A stretch of DNA of 64,000 nucleotides. Origin: an uncultured Muribaculaceae bacterium (GTDB lineage Bacteria > Bacteroidota > Bacteroidia > Bacteroidales > Muribaculaceae). Each line of letters begins with the position of its first letter. Position 1 is the stretch's first letter. Positions 55,456 to 64,000 of this stretch are shown piece after piece. The position numbers and the translations under genes are program-made. Location: positions 64,005-128,004 of the forward strand of contig CAJTNN010000005.1 of assembly GCA_910577585.1 (NCBI GenBank), written 5' to 3'. Below the pieces are notes generated by a model. It saw only the letters and a program-made list of their open reading frames with translations. It was not told the origin of the DNA and searched no databases.

Positions 55456-57261
55456 ATGGCCAGAGAAATTGAATTGCTCGCGCCCGCAGCGAATGCCGAG
55501 ACTGCTATCCAGGCTATCCTTCACGGAGCTGACGCCGTGTATATCGGCCCGTCGGCACATGGTGCCCGCAAGGCTGCCTCAAATTCGCTTGAAGATATCA
55601 AGAGAGTGGTAGACTTCGCTCACCCCTATGGGGCAAAAGTTTATGCCACGATGAATACAATTCTCTACGACCATGAGCTTCAAGGGGCCGAGAATCTTGC
55701 CTGGGAGCTATATCGCGCAGGTGTGGATGCGCTCATTGTGCAGGACATGGCATTGCTGCGTCTTGACTTGCCTCCGATCGCCCTGCATGCATCTACACAA
55801 TGCGACACCCGCACACTTGAAAAGGCGAAATTTCTTGAGGATGTAGGGTTTTCGCAGATTGTGCTTGCGCGCGAACTCACACTCCGGGAAATCTCGGAGA
55901 TATGCAGTGCAGTCAGTGTGCCGGTCGAATGCTTCATTCATGGTGCATTGTGTGTGTCGTATTCCGGGCGTTGTCATGCCAGCCAGGCCACTACAGGACG
56001 CAGTGCCAACCGAGGCGAATGCTCGCAGGTGTGCCGACTCCCTTTCACTATGAAGGATGCGTCGGGACGCATTCTTGCGCAGAATCGCCATCTGCTGTCG
56101 CTTAAAGACTTCAATGCCTCAGACCTGCTTGACGAGATGCTTGAGGCAGGGGTCAGCTCGCTTAAAATCGAGGGACGTCTGAAGGATATAAGTTATGTCA
56201 AGAACGTGGTGGCTTACTACAGAGCCCGGCTGGATGCGATAATAGCCGCCAACCCCGAAAAGTATCGCCGCAGTTCATACGGATGCAGCGTGATCGACTT
56301 CAAGCCTCAGCTTGACAAGAGTTTCAACCGCGGATTCACCCATTACTTCCTCGATTCACGCCGCCCGGCATCAATCTCATCACCGTTGACACCTAAGTCA
56401 ATGGGAGAAGTCATCACCGATGCCTCCCAGCTCAACAATGGCGATGGCATAAGCTTCTTCAATAACCGCGATGAGTATGAGGGTGTGATGGTCAATGGGG
56501 TAGAGGGGCGTCGCATCATCGGCAACCGCGCGTTTCACATCCCGAAGGGACACAGTATCCACCGCACTCTCGATGCTCAATGGCAGAAGATGCTTGCCCG
56601 CCCCACGGCGAGCCGACGCATCTGGCTCGATGTGACAATGTATGCCGATAGGGTCGAGGCTGAAGATGAGAGGGGTGTAAAGGTGTGCTTACCCACAGGC
56701 ATCGAATTCCAGCCCGCACGTACACCACGCCCCCTAAGGGACATTTTTGATAAATTTGGCAATACAATCTATCAATTACGCGATTTTAAGACCGAATCGC
56801 TCGAAGGGATGTTTGCCCCGGCCTCACAGCTTGCCGACCTGAGACGCCGGTTGATAGATACCCTCGACTCAGCAGCCCGCGCCACATACTATTTCGACAA
56901 AAGGCGACCTGAGAATCCTGCATGCACCTATCCGGCCGACACACTAGATTATCAAGACAATGTGGCCAATGAATTGGCTCGAAAGTTCTATCACTCACAT
57001 GGTGTAGCCGAAATATCCATGGCCATGGAGAGAGAGGCATCAGCAAAATCATCGGCCGAGATGCGCAAAAAGAATAATGGCATGCGGTCAGTGATGACCA
57101 CACGCCATTGCATATTGCGCGAGATGGGGAAGTGCCTTAAATTCACATCAGCAGCCGAACGCGATTTCAAACTGCCGCTGACGCTCACATCCGGCAAATC
57201 GGTATTCCGTCTTGACTTCGACTGCAAGCGATGCGAGATGCACCTGCTCACTGATTGCTGA
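55456..57261 (+). CDS. U32 peptidase-family protein (RlhA/TrhP-like RNA hydroxylation type)
   Basis: A 601-residue protein. The N-terminal U32 barrel has LLAPAANAETAIQAILHGADAVYIG, ASTQCDTRT and the Cys-rich signature CFIHGALCVSYSGRCHAS with GECSQVCRLPF. A DUF3656-like middle/C-terminal part follows, with SLKIEGRLKDISYVKNVVAYYR. Two further Cys pairs close it (HCILREMGKC and DCKRCEMHLLTDC). Members that share this layout add hydroxyl groups to rRNA or tRNA bases and bind an Fe-S cluster, although named peptidases. The length fits the longer RlhA-like group. Its end overlaps the convergent lipoprotein gene by 14 nt. Confidence 0.88.
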   Translation: MAREIELLAPAANAETAIQAILHGADAVYIGPSAHGARKAASNSLEDIKRVVDFAHPYGAKVYATMNTILYDHELQGAENLAWELYRAGVDALIVQDMALLRLDLPPIALHASTQCDTRTLEKAKFLEDVGFSQIVLARELTLREISEICSAVSVPVECFIHGALCVSYSGRCHASQATTGRSANRGECSQVCRLPFTMKDASGRILAQNRHLLSLKDFNASDLLDEMLEAGVSSLKIEGRLKDISYVKNVVAYYRARLDAIIAANPEKYRRSSYGCSVIDFKPQLDKSFNRGFTHYFLDSRRPASISSPLTPKSMGEVITDASQLNNGDGISFFNNRDEYEGVMVNGVEGRRIIGNRAFHIPKGHSIHRTLDAQWQKMLARPTASRRIWLDVTMYADRVEAEDERGVKVCLPTGIEFQPARTPRPLRDIFDKFGNTIYQLRDFKTESLEGMFAPASQLADLRRRLIDTLDSAARATYYFDKRRPENPACTYPADTLDYQDNVANELARKFYHSHGVAEISMAMEREASAKSSAEMRKKNNGMRSVMTTRHCILREMGKCLKFTSAAERDFKLPLTLTSGKSVFRLDFDCKRCEMHLLTDC

Positions 57262-57646
57262 CGGAGTCTGCGGCTACAAGTATTGAGTCGAGCGGTGCGG
57301 GATTATGCACTCCAAGCTCCTTGAGCCGCTTGACGCGTGCCTCAGTCAAGGCTGAGAGCAGCTGGAATATCGTGTCATTCTGACCCTCCGAAAGATTATA
57401 ATCGGTGTCGGGCAACGCATCATAATTGATGGCCTCAAGCCTCTCTTCGAAGTGTTCGATAAGAAGATTTACCTGTGTGGTGTCGGAGGCCGCCAGAATA
57501 CTGTCGGTGTACAGACGCGTGGCACTGCAGATGCCCGAATATAATCTGGAGGCCTCTTCATGAGTCGTGTCCTGTTTCTCGCGTTTGCATGCGGCTGCCG
57601 ACATCAAGAGGATAGCCATAACGACAGCGCCGGTTAGTTTTCTCAT
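57248..57646 (-). CDS. Small lipoprotein, function unknown
   Basis: A 132-residue protein, not recognised. The ATG at 57646 gives a lipoprotein signal (MRKLTGAVVMAILLMSAAACKREKQ) with Cys at about residue 20. A helical, charged domain follows (EEASRLYSGICSATRLYTDSI, LIEHFEERLEAINYDAL, TIFQLLSALTEARVKRLKELG). Its start overlaps the uvrA stop by four bases (ATGA), so it is translationally coupled to uvrA. The longer upstream frame lies inside uvrA and is not a real extension. At the other end it overlaps the convergent U32 gene by 14 nt. Confidence 0.8.
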   Translation of the reverse strand: MRKLTGAVVMAILLMSAAACKREKQDTTHEEASRLYSGICSATRLYTDSILAASDTTQVNLLIEHFEERLEAINYDALPDTDYNLSEGQNDTIFQLLSALTEARVKRLKELGVHNPAPLDSILVAADSVSNQ

Positions 57647-60459
57647 TTCAGTTTCGATTTTAAGTATTTTCCGGTATATGATTTCTCGCACTGGGCCACA
57701 GTCTCGGGAGTGCCCTCCACTACTACTGTGCCTCCGGCATCGCCACCCTCCGGGCCTATGTCGATAATCCAGTCGGCACACTTTATCACATCCATATTGT
57801 GCTCGATGATAATCACCGAGTGGCCTGCCTCTATCAGTCGCCGCAGCGATTTCATCAGCGTAGAGATATCGTGGAAATGCAGCCCGGTGGTGGGTTCATC
57901 AAAGATAAACATAGTGTGGGGCTGCTTGTCCTGAGCTATGTAGTAGGCGAGTTTCACACGCTGGTTCTCACCCCCTGAGAGGGTTGAGGATGACTGGCCG
58001 AGCTTAATGTAGCCTAATCCTACCTCCTGCAGCGGCAGCAAGCGTTTGACTACTTTGGCAGCCGATGCCGATGAATCCTGCTGCAGAAACTCTATGGCTT
58101 CATTAACCGTCATCTCAAGGAAATCATAGATTGACTTTCCACGATATTCCACTTCAAGAATCTCAGGTTTGAAGCGCCGCCCATGACACACTTCGCATGG
58201 GATTGTGATGTCGGCCATGAATTGCATCGGGATAGTGACAGTGCCCTCACCCTTGCATTCCTCGCAGCGTCCGCCATCGGAGTTGAATGAGAAATAGCCG
58301 GGTGTAAAACCCATCTGTTTGGCAAGCTGCTGCTCTGCGAAGAGTTTACGCAGCTCGTCGAATGCCTTGAGGTAGGTGGCCGGATTCGAGCGTGAGGATG
58401 TGCCTATGGGATTCTGGTCAATGAATTCCACAGCCCCTATATCCTTGATATCGCCGCTCAACCGCTTGTGGGTGGCCGGAGCATCGCCGGGCTCTCCGAG
58501 GTGACGCACAAGCGCTTTATAGAGCACCTCGCGTACCAGAGTAGACTTACCCGAACCACTGACACCTGTCACCACAGTCATCACTCCGAGTGGAAATTTC
58601 ACATCGATGTTCTTCAGGTTATTGGCCAACGCCCCCTCGACTTTCACAAATTTCTTCCATGGAGCCCGAAGCGGGTCATAGGGGATTTCGCGTCGTCCGC
58701 TCAGATAGTCGAGAGTATACGAATCATTTTGCACTCCATCTTCAAGAGCCTGGCGCATATTGCCGCTGAACACTATTTCGCCTCCGTTGCGTCCGGCATC
58801 GCGTCCGACGTCTATGATATTGTCGGCGGCGAGCATGATATCTTCGTCATGCTCTACCACTACTACTGTGTTGCCTATCTGCTGCAGACGCCTCAGCACC
58901 GATATCAGCCGCTGTGTGTCGCGCGAATGCAGCCCTATCGATGGCTCATCCAGAATATAGAGTGAGCCCACAAGCGATGATCCAAGCGATGTGGCAAGAT
59001 TGATGCGCTGGCTCTCACCACCTGACAGAGTCGACGACAAGCGGTCAAGAGTCAGATACCCAAGGCCAACCTCTTCAAGAAACCCGATTCGGTTGCGTAT
59101 CTCGGTCAATAATCTGGCTGCTATAAGAGAGTCTTCGGCCGACAATTCAAGAGTGTCAAAAAACGCCTTGACCTCACTGATTGACATTCTGACGACATCG
59201 GTGATGCTCTTGCCCCCGACCTTTACATATTCGGCGTCAGGCCGCAGTCTCGACCCATGGCAAGTGGGGCATTCGGTCTTGCCGCGATAGCGGGCCTTGA
59301 GCACCCTGTACTGAATCTTGTATTGATTGGCATCGACCCACTTGAAGAAGCCATCGATTCCCTCCCATTTCCCCTTGCCATGCCAGAGTATATCTTTCTG
59401 CTCGGGGGTGAGATCCACATATGGTGTATGGATCGGAAAGCCGATTGATGACGCATGCCGTATCAAATCACTCTTCCATTCACCCATCTTCTCACCGCGC
59501 CAGCATTGCACCGCGCCGGAGAATACCGACAGCGTGCGGTCAGGGATCACCAGGTCCTCGCTTATGCCGAGCACCTTGCCGAATCCCTCGCATTCCGGAC
59601 ATGCGCCATAGGGATTGTTGAAATTAAACATCAGATCCGTAGGCTGACGGAATTCTATGCCATCGGCCTCAAAACCTGTGGTGAAATCAAGTGTGGCCAC
59701 ATCTGAATCGGTCCATATCTTCACGCGGCATTCGTTATGCCCCTCAAACATGGCGGTCTCAAGCGAGTCAGTAAGACGCGACACCTCATCTTTATCAGAG
59801 TCTACCTTCAGTCGGTCGACCACAAGATAGATATCCTCCGGATTATCGTCATCACCAAGTTCAGCGATATAGTCGGCAATATCTATAAACTCCCCCTCAT
59901 GCTCCACGCGGCTGAATCCCTCTTTGAGGTAGACATCGAGCTGCTCTTTCAAGCTGCGCCCCTGGGGCATGGTGACTTTGACGAGCACTGCAAGCCGCGA
60001 TCCCTGAGGATAGTCAAGTATGGCACGTATGATATCCTCTATGCCATACTTTTTCACTTCGCGTCCGCTCACAGGCGAAAAGGTGTGGCCCACACGTGCG
60101 AAAAGCATGCGCAGGTAATCGTAGATTTCTGTGGCGGTGCCCACCGTAGAACGTGGATTGCGGGTGTTGACCTTCTGCTCGATTGCGATTGCCGGGGGCA
60201 GACCTTTGATAAAGTCGCACTCGGGCTTCGCCATGCGTCCCAAAAACTGACGCGCATAGCTCGACAATGATTCCACATAACGCCGCTGACCCTCGGCATA
60301 CAGAGTGTCGAATGCCAGACTGGATTTGCCTGAACCCGACACGCCGGTCATGACGGTGAATTTATTCAAAGGCACCTTGACGTCAACATTCTTGAGATTG
60401 TTGACCCTTGCCCCTTTGACTTCTATATATTTTTCAGTATTCTTTGGAGTATTTTTCAT
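57643..60459 (-). CDS. uvrA: Excinuclease ABC subunit A
   Basis: Damage-recognition ATPase of nucleotide excision repair, 938 residues. First ATPase: Walker A GVSGSGKSSLAFDTLYAEGQ and the segment RRYVESLSSYARQFLGRM. Zinc-finger Cys pairs lie in ACPECEGFGKV and CPTCHG, and a second zinc module in CEECKGEG and CEVCHGRR. ABC signatures are LSGGESQRINLATSLGS and LSGGENQRVKLA, with the second Walker A GVSGSGKSTLVREVL. It follows the dus gene by 14 nt, forming a dus-uvrA-lipoprotein operon. Confidence 0.98.
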   Translation of the reverse strand: MKNTPKNTEKYIEVKGARVNNLKNVDVKVPLNKFTVMTGVSGSGKSSLAFDTLYAEGQRRYVESLSSYARQFLGRMAKPECDFIKGLPPAIAIEQKVNTRNPRSTVGTATEIYDYLRMLFARVGHTFSPVSGREVKKYGIEDIIRAILDYPQGSRLAVLVKVTMPQGRSLKEQLDVYLKEGFSRVEHEGEFIDIADYIAELGDDDNPEDIYLVVDRLKVDSDKDEVSRLTDSLETAMFEGHNECRVKIWTDSDVATLDFTTGFEADGIEFRQPTDLMFNFNNPYGACPECEGFGKVLGISEDLVIPDRTLSVFSGAVQCWRGEKMGEWKSDLIRHASSIGFPIHTPYVDLTPEQKDILWHGKGKWEGIDGFFKWVDANQYKIQYRVLKARYRGKTECPTCHGSRLRPDAEYVKVGGKSITDVVRMSISEVKAFFDTLELSAEDSLIAARLLTEIRNRIGFLEEVGLGYLTLDRLSSTLSGGESQRINLATSLGSSLVGSLYILDEPSIGLHSRDTQRLISVLRRLQQIGNTVVVVEHDEDIMLAADNIIDVGRDAGRNGGEIVFSGNMRQALEDGVQNDSYTLDYLSGRREIPYDPLRAPWKKFVKVEGALANNLKNIDVKFPLGVMTVVTGVSGSGKSTLVREVLYKALVRHLGEPGDAPATHKRLSGDIKDIGAVEFIDQNPIGTSSRSNPATYLKAFDELRKLFAEQQLAKQMGFTPGYFSFNSDGGRCEECKGEGTVTIPMQFMADITIPCEVCHGRRFKPEILEVEYRGKSIYDFLEMTVNEAIEFLQQDSSASAAKVVKRLLPLQEVGLGYIKLGQSSSTLSGGENQRVKLAYYIAQDKQPHTMFIFDEPTTGLHFHDISTLMKSLRRLIEAGHSVIIIEHNMDVIKCADWIIDIGPEGGDAGGTVVVEGTPETVAQCEKSYTGKYLKSKLK

Positions 60460-60473
60460 AGTGTTCGTCTAAG

Positions 60474-61397
60474 TCATATCAGTGCCAAAGCAGTCTGATA
60501 TTTAGCCATTGAAGATGCCTTGCGCAATGCCTTCCAGGCTTTTCGCCCGATTTCAGCCTCAGCATATTCCCAGAAGGGCTGAATCTTCGACAATACCTGA
60601 TGGTCGCCCCCTATGAGGGTCTGACGGTAATGCTCGAGCAATGTGCGGTGGAATTCGAGCATACGATGCAGACGCTCTTCATGACTGAGTTCTATACCGG
60701 TGGCGAGCTCTGTGATGAGCGACGGGCGCCCGAGCACACCCCTTCCTATCATAACGCCATAGAGGTCGGGATATTTCATGGATATCTCCCGGCCATCCTC
60801 GGGTGTCAGGATGTCGCCGTTGTATACGATCGGATTTTTCGAGGCTGCATAGATGGCATCGAATTCTGCCATATCGATTGGCCCGGTGTATTGGTCGCGT
60901 GCGGTGCGGGGATGCACCGAGATATGATTGAGCTTAAGTGAATTCAGCACCTCCATCAGATTCCTCCACTCCGGATTCTGGAATCCGAGACGCAGTTTGA
61001 CACTGAAATCCACATCTGGATTATCCTCGACCACCTTCCTGACAGCCTGTATGCATTCAGGGTTGCCGACTGTGGCGGCGCCACGTCCGCGCGAGGTCTG
61101 AAGCGGGAATGGGCATCCCATGTTAATATCAATTCTGCGGCAGCCTTCATCGCGCAATATGCCGATGAGAGCGGTCAGTTCATCAGAATTCTTGAATATC
61201 ACCTGCGGCACGACGTTCAATCCCTCGTTAAGGGGCGACACGGTGTCTTTGACATCCTTGCGTCGGATCTCACCCTTCTCAAGACGTATGAACGGGGTGG
61301 TGTATTCTATTACTCCCGCCTCATCATATGCGGCGGCGTGAAAATGCCTGTAGGCTGCATCTGTATGACCCTGTACGGGCGCAAAAAAGTATTTCAT
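60474..61397 (-). CDS. dus: tRNA-dihydrouridine synthase-family protein
   Basis: An FMN enzyme of 307 residues reducing uridine to dihydrouridine in tRNA. The barrel starts MKYFFAPVQGHTDAAYRHFH. INMGCPFPLQTSRGRGAATVG is the active-site Cys segment, and LKLNHISVHPRTARDQYTG, PIVYNGDILTPEDG and VMIGRGVLGRP hold flavin- and RNA-contacting residues. It is shorter than the DusB type and matches the compact Bacteroidetes Dus. A -7 box lies only 5 nt upstream of the start, so the transcript could be nearly leaderless. Confidence 0.92.
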   Translation of the reverse strand: MKYFFAPVQGHTDAAYRHFHAAAYDEAGVIEYTTPFIRLEKGEIRRKDVKDTVSPLNEGLNVVPQVIFKNSDELTALIGILRDEGCRRIDINMGCPFPLQTSRGRGAATVGNPECIQAVRKVVEDNPDVDFSVKLRLGFQNPEWRNLMEVLNSLKLNHISVHPRTARDQYTGPIDMAEFDAIYAASKNPIVYNGDILTPEDGREISMKYPDLYGVMIGRGVLGRPSLITELATGIELSHEERLHRMLEFHRTLLEHYRQTLIGGDHQVLSKIQPFWEYAEAEIGRKAWKALRKASSMAKYQTALALI

Positions 61398-61401
61398 AAT
61401 G

Positions 61402-61409
61402 CAAAGTTA
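61402..61409 (-). promoter_or_regulatory. -7 box for the dus-uvrA operon
   Basis: It reads TAACTTTG on the minus strand, ending 5 nt before the dus ATG. A start point 5-8 nt downstream would fall at or next to the ATG, giving a leaderless or near-leaderless mRNA. No clear -33 box. Confidence 0.5.
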
Positions 61410-61432
61410 CATCATAAACCACCCATTTTTAT

Positions 61433-61440
61433 TAACTTTG
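61433..61440 (+). promoter_or_regulatory. -7 box for the flavodiiron protein gene
   Basis: TAACTTTG, same consensus, facing away from the dus box 24 nt to the left. The predicted leader (about 61447-61607) carries a GAGCCT/AGGCTC hairpin (61515-61531). Confidence 0.6.
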
Positions 61441-61607
61441 CACATAAATTTAACTCCGGCGGGGTTAAATACCCTTAAATGATGGGAAGATCTCATCTTT
61501 CCACCCCCTGTCGGGAGCCTTGCAGAGGCTCTGACTGCGGCATCAATGCAATGCATGTCGCCACGCCGGAATATGGATTCCCATCTAATCTTGATTTGCA
61601 TCAATTT

Positions 61608-62804
61608 ATGAAAATCAGAAAAATCACCGACCGCGTGTCATACACCGGTGTCAACGACCGCGCCACCGTACGCTTCGAGGGGCTCTGGCCTCTGCCTTAC
61701 GGAGTCAGCTATAACGCATATCTTGTGAAGGGTTCTTCTGCCTGCGCGCTTATCGACTCTGTCGAGCTCGGGCATTCCAGAGAATTTATGGACAACATCC
61801 ACGAGATGCTGGATGTGGAGAAGATAGACTATCTCGTGGTCAACCACATGGAGCCCGATCATTCGGGGGGCATTCCACGCCTTCTCGAGGCCTTCCCTGA
61901 CATTAAAATCATCGGCAATGCCAAGACTATCCAGATGATCCAGGGATTCTATCATATCGATAATCCGGATAATTTCATGGAGGTCAAGGATGGGGCAGAA
62001 GTGCAACTCGGCGACCGCACCCTGCGCTTCATCATGACGCCGATGGTGCATTGGCCGGAGACTATGATGACTTATTGCCCCGAAGAGAGAGTAATCTTCT
62101 CGGGCGATGCATTCGGCACTTTCGGTGCGCTCAACGGCGGCATCATTGATGATGACCTTGATTGCGGACTCTACATTGAGGAGATGTATCGCTACTACTC
62201 CAACATTGTGGGCAAGTATGGCCGATTCGTCAATTCAGCTCTGCAGAAAATCACAGGACTGGAAATCGACTATATCTGCTCTACCCATGGCCCGGTGTGG
62301 CACTCGCACATTGATGAAGTAGGCGCGATCGTGCACCGTCTGGCCAATTATCAGCCTGAAAAGGGTGTGACGATCATCTACGGCTCGATGTATGGCAACA
62401 CTGCAGATGTGGCAGAATGCTTCGCTACCACACTCAATGAACTTGGCATACGCAACATCCGTATCCATAACGCTGGCAAGTCGGAGATGAGCGACATGAT
62501 CTCGGATGCGTTCCGCTATGAGGGGCTTATCGTGGGGTCGCCTACTTATTCCAACGATGTCTTCCCTCCGGTGCAGGCTTTCCTGAATGCGATGAAGACC
62601 CGCGAAATCAAGCATAAGGTGGTGGCATCATTCGGCAATTGCGCATGGGCCCCTATGGCTGCCAAAAGCATCTCTACCCAGCTTGCCACTCTCGAACTCA
62701 CCGATGCCGGCACGGTGGCGATGAAACAGTCAATCACTCCTGAAGTCGAGGCGCAGGTGCGCAGTGTGGCCAAGGAATTCGTAAATCTTCTCACGCTTAA
62801 GTAA
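61608..62804 (+). CDS. FprA-family A-type flavodiiron protein
   Basis: A cytoplasmic enzyme of 398 residues that reduces O2 (or NO) to protect anaerobes. The N-terminal MBL-fold diiron domain has NHMEPDHSGGIP (H-x-E-x-D-H ligand set), FSGDAFGTFG and STHGPVWHSH. The C-terminal flavodoxin domain begins GVTIIYGSMYGNTADVAE and contains VGSPTYSNDVFPP. The family start fits ATG 61608 (MKIRKITDRVSYTG), not the upstream in-frame ATG at 61479. A rubredoxin partner is not in the window. Confidence 0.92.
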   Translation: MKIRKITDRVSYTGVNDRATVRFEGLWPLPYGVSYNAYLVKGSSACALIDSVELGHSREFMDNIHEMLDVEKIDYLVVNHMEPDHSGGIPRLLEAFPDIKIIGNAKTIQMIQGFYHIDNPDNFMEVKDGAEVQLGDRTLRFIMTPMVHWPETMMTYCPEERVIFSGDAFGTFGALNGGIIDDDLDCGLYIEEMYRYYSNIVGKYGRFVNSALQKITGLEIDYICSTHGPVWHSHIDEVGAIVHRLANYQPEKGVTIIYGSMYGNTADVAECFATTLNELGIRNIRIHNAGKSEMSDMISDAFRYEGLIVGSPTYSNDVFPPVQAFLNAMKTREIKHKVVASFGNCAWAPMAAKSISTQLATLELTDAGTVAMKQSITPEVEAQVRSVAKEFVNLLTLK

Positions 62805-62823
62805 GCGTCCATACATCTTTCAC

Positions 62824-63441
62824 ATGCAGGACATCAATCCCAACACACTCGCAAATTCAGAGACTCATCCGCTGCGCCCCTTCATACCGAAAGGGGCCCG
62901 GCTTCTGATGTGCGGCACCTTCCCGCCTCAACGCCACCGCTGGAGCATGAATTTCTACTACCCGAATTTCATCAACGACATGTGGCGGATATTCGGAATC
63001 ATATATCATCAGGACAAGGACTATTTTGTAGATGCCGCCGCTAAGACTTTCAGGCTTGATATTCTCAAGGAATGTCTGAGCGAACATGGGATAGCCTTGA
63101 GCGACACCGGCCGCGAAATAGTGCGCACCACCGGCAATGCGTCCGATAAGCATCTCGACATACGCCGGCAGATAGATCTGCCGGCTATATTGGCTGAGAT
63201 GCCTGATTGCACCGATGTGGCCACTACCGGCGAGAAGGCCGCCTCAGTAATCGCAGCGATGACGTCGTCGGCTCTCCCGGCCATAGGTGAATATGCGAAG
63301 TGCGAGATTACCGACTCGCTTGGTAATCTGCGCCACATACGCCACTGGCGTATGCCTTCGTCGTCGCGTGCCTATCCGCTGCCTCTGGCTGAGAAAGCTG
63401 CCTTCTACGATAAGATGATTCAAGAGTGCGGGCTTAAGTAA
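62824..63441 (+). CDS. Uracil-DNA glycosylase-family protein
   Basis: A 205-residue cytoplasmic protein of the UDG superfamily. RLLMCGTFPPQRHRWSMNFYYPN near the N-terminus matches the catalytic-loop region of UDG-like proteins (G-T-F-P-P with a conserved Asn/Tyr-Pro). The C-terminal LRHIRHWRMPSSSRAYPLPL fits the second conserved motif (M-P-S-S-S). Likely role is base excision repair, but the base specificity cannot be read from sequence. It starts 19 nt after the flavodiiron gene, so the two may share a transcript. Confidence 0.82.
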   Translation: MQDINPNTLANSETHPLRPFIPKGARLLMCGTFPPQRHRWSMNFYYPNFINDMWRIFGIIYHQDKDYFVDAAAKTFRLDILKECLSEHGIALSDTGREIVRTTGNASDKHLDIRRQIDLPAILAEMPDCTDVATTGEKAASVIAAMTSSALPAIGEYAKCEITDSLGNLRHIRHWRMPSSSRAYPLPLAEKAAFYDKMIQECGLK

Positions 63442-63471
63442 ATTCAGATAGATTGAAGTCATCTACACTTT

Positions 63472-63515
63472 AAAGTTGTATAAACTTTTTCAAGTGTAAG
63501 GTTAATTAAGATTTT
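63472..63515 (+). repeat. Half-copy of the GTTTAAAC-core element before dedA
   Basis: AAAGTTGTATAAACTTTTT then CAAGTGTAAGGTTAATTAAG plus ATTTT, closely matching 8679-8723 in the same orientation. It runs directly into the DedA start codon at 63516. Confidence 0.8.
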
Positions 63516-64000
63516 ATGATACTATTATCATTATTCGATGCATCGCAGTTTTTCAGCTGGTTTGTGGAGAATGCAAACTATTGGTTTGTGTTTGTCTTCA
63601 TGGTCATCGAAAGTTCTTTCATCCCCTTCCCATCGGAAGTGGTGGTGCCTCCGGCTGCCTACCTGGCATGTACCGACACCGGTGCCGGAGCCGGTATGAA
63701 TATCTATATGGTGGCCGTAATGGCTACTCTTGGTGCTCTGGTCGGCGCATTCATCAACTATTATCTCGCTTTGTGGATAGGACGCCCGGTGGTGTATCGC
63801 TTTGCGGAGTCGCGGCTTGGACACGCCTGCCTGGTCAATCGCGAGAAGGTAGAGAAGGCTGAGGCTTATTTCGACAAACATGGTGCGGTGTCGACTTTCG
63901 TAGGGCGCCTCATCCCGGCCATCCGCCAGTTGATATCAATCCCCGCAGGTATCTCCCGAATGAATGTGGCCACCTTCGCCATCTTCACAAGTCTTGGAGC
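63516..64000 (+). CDS. DedA-family membrane protein (3' end outside window)
   Basis: Translation from the ATG at 63516 gives an uninterrupted frame to the window edge (161 codons). It contains hydrophobic segments and the DedA signatures: an early FIPFPSEVVVPPAAYLA segment and the re-entrant/basic motif VGRLIPAIRQLISIPAGISRM. DedA (SNARE-associated) proteins move undecaprenyl phosphate or other lipids across the inner membrane. The start is fixed by the repeat element ending immediately before it. The C-terminal third lies outside. Confidence 0.9.
   Translation, partial: MILLSLFDASQFFSWFVENANYWFVFVFMVIESSFIPFPSEVVVPPAAYLACTDTGAGAGMNIYMVAVMATLGALVGAFINYYLALWIGRPVVYRFAESRLGHACLVNREKVEKAEAYFDKHGAVSTFVGRLIPAIRQLISIPAGISRMNVATFAIFTSLG

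Noticed and set aside
57647..57781. Longer N-terminus for the small lipoprotein
   Set aside because: The extra 45 codons lie inside uvrA and would hide the clear lipoprotein signal starting at 57646.

Overview
This 64 kb window reads as a chromosomal segment of a Bacteroidales bacterium, probably in or near Muribaculaceae (the family is my inference). The evidence is a class I fumarase, a GT3-type glycogen synthase, two-gene methylmalonyl-CoA mutase, a TamL-type Omp85 lipoprotein, DUF4922/golvesin-domain proteins, few visible Shine-Dalgarno sequences, and promoter-like TAnnTTTG (-7) boxes, some with a TTTG (-33) box about 20 nt upstream. No rRNA or tRNA gene, CRISPR array, IS element, prophage or known defence system was seen. 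Gene order and composition look like core genome.

Layout. 0-5 kb: end of glycerol kinase, a glycerol channel, an exported HAD phosphatase, then on the other strand an MFS sugar-type transporter with a large extra loop. 5-8.4 kb (minus): endonuclease IV, RadA and a TrmH-family RNA methyltransferase. 8.4-12.5 kb: a 520-nt non-coding gap with nested inverted repeats, an exported histidine acid phosphatase and an exported TPR protein. 12.5-16.5 kb: thrS-infC-rpmI-rplT, followed by a strongly folded intergenic RNA candidate ending in a terminator, in the position where the Bacteroidales-1 RNA is known to occur. 16.6-25.8 kb: nitroreductase, a small exported protein, phosphoglycolate phosphatase, TamL, a metallo-beta-lactamase/acyl-ACP thioesterase fusion, RF3 and a DUF4924 protein. 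26-33.1 kb (minus): a four-gene cluster of a golvesin-domain/amidase-like exported protein, a GT2 glycosyltransferase, a DUF4922 HIT-like protein and an AmpG-like permease, which may act on cell-wall-derived sugars.

33.4-39.7 kb: fumarase, glycogen synthase and alpha-glucan phosphorylase. 39.8-45.9 kb (minus): a complete RND efflux operon (outer membrane factor, adaptor, pump). 46.4-54 kb: an EF-G paralog whose GTPase motifs are altered, FtsE, and the B12-dependent methylmalonyl-CoA mutase pair (succinate/propionate interconversion). 54-64 kb: a Yip1-like membrane protein, SmpB, a U32 peptidase-family protein, the minus-strand operon dus-uvrA-lipoprotein, an FprA-type flavodiiron protein, a uracil-DNA-glycosylase-like protein and the start of a DedA membrane protein that runs off the right edge.

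The most interesting non-coding signals are (i) the structured RNA candidate after rplT, (ii) an intergenic repeat family built on GAAGTTGTTTAAACTTTTT, seen at six places, and (iii) several short tandem repeat tracts near 16.5, 17.8 and 18.6 kb. Among proteins, the MBL-thioesterase fusion, the EF-G paralog with an Ala in place of the catalytic His, and the MFS transporter with a ~165-residue periplasmic insert stand out. All coordinates and pairings were read by eye; no alignment or folding program was run.
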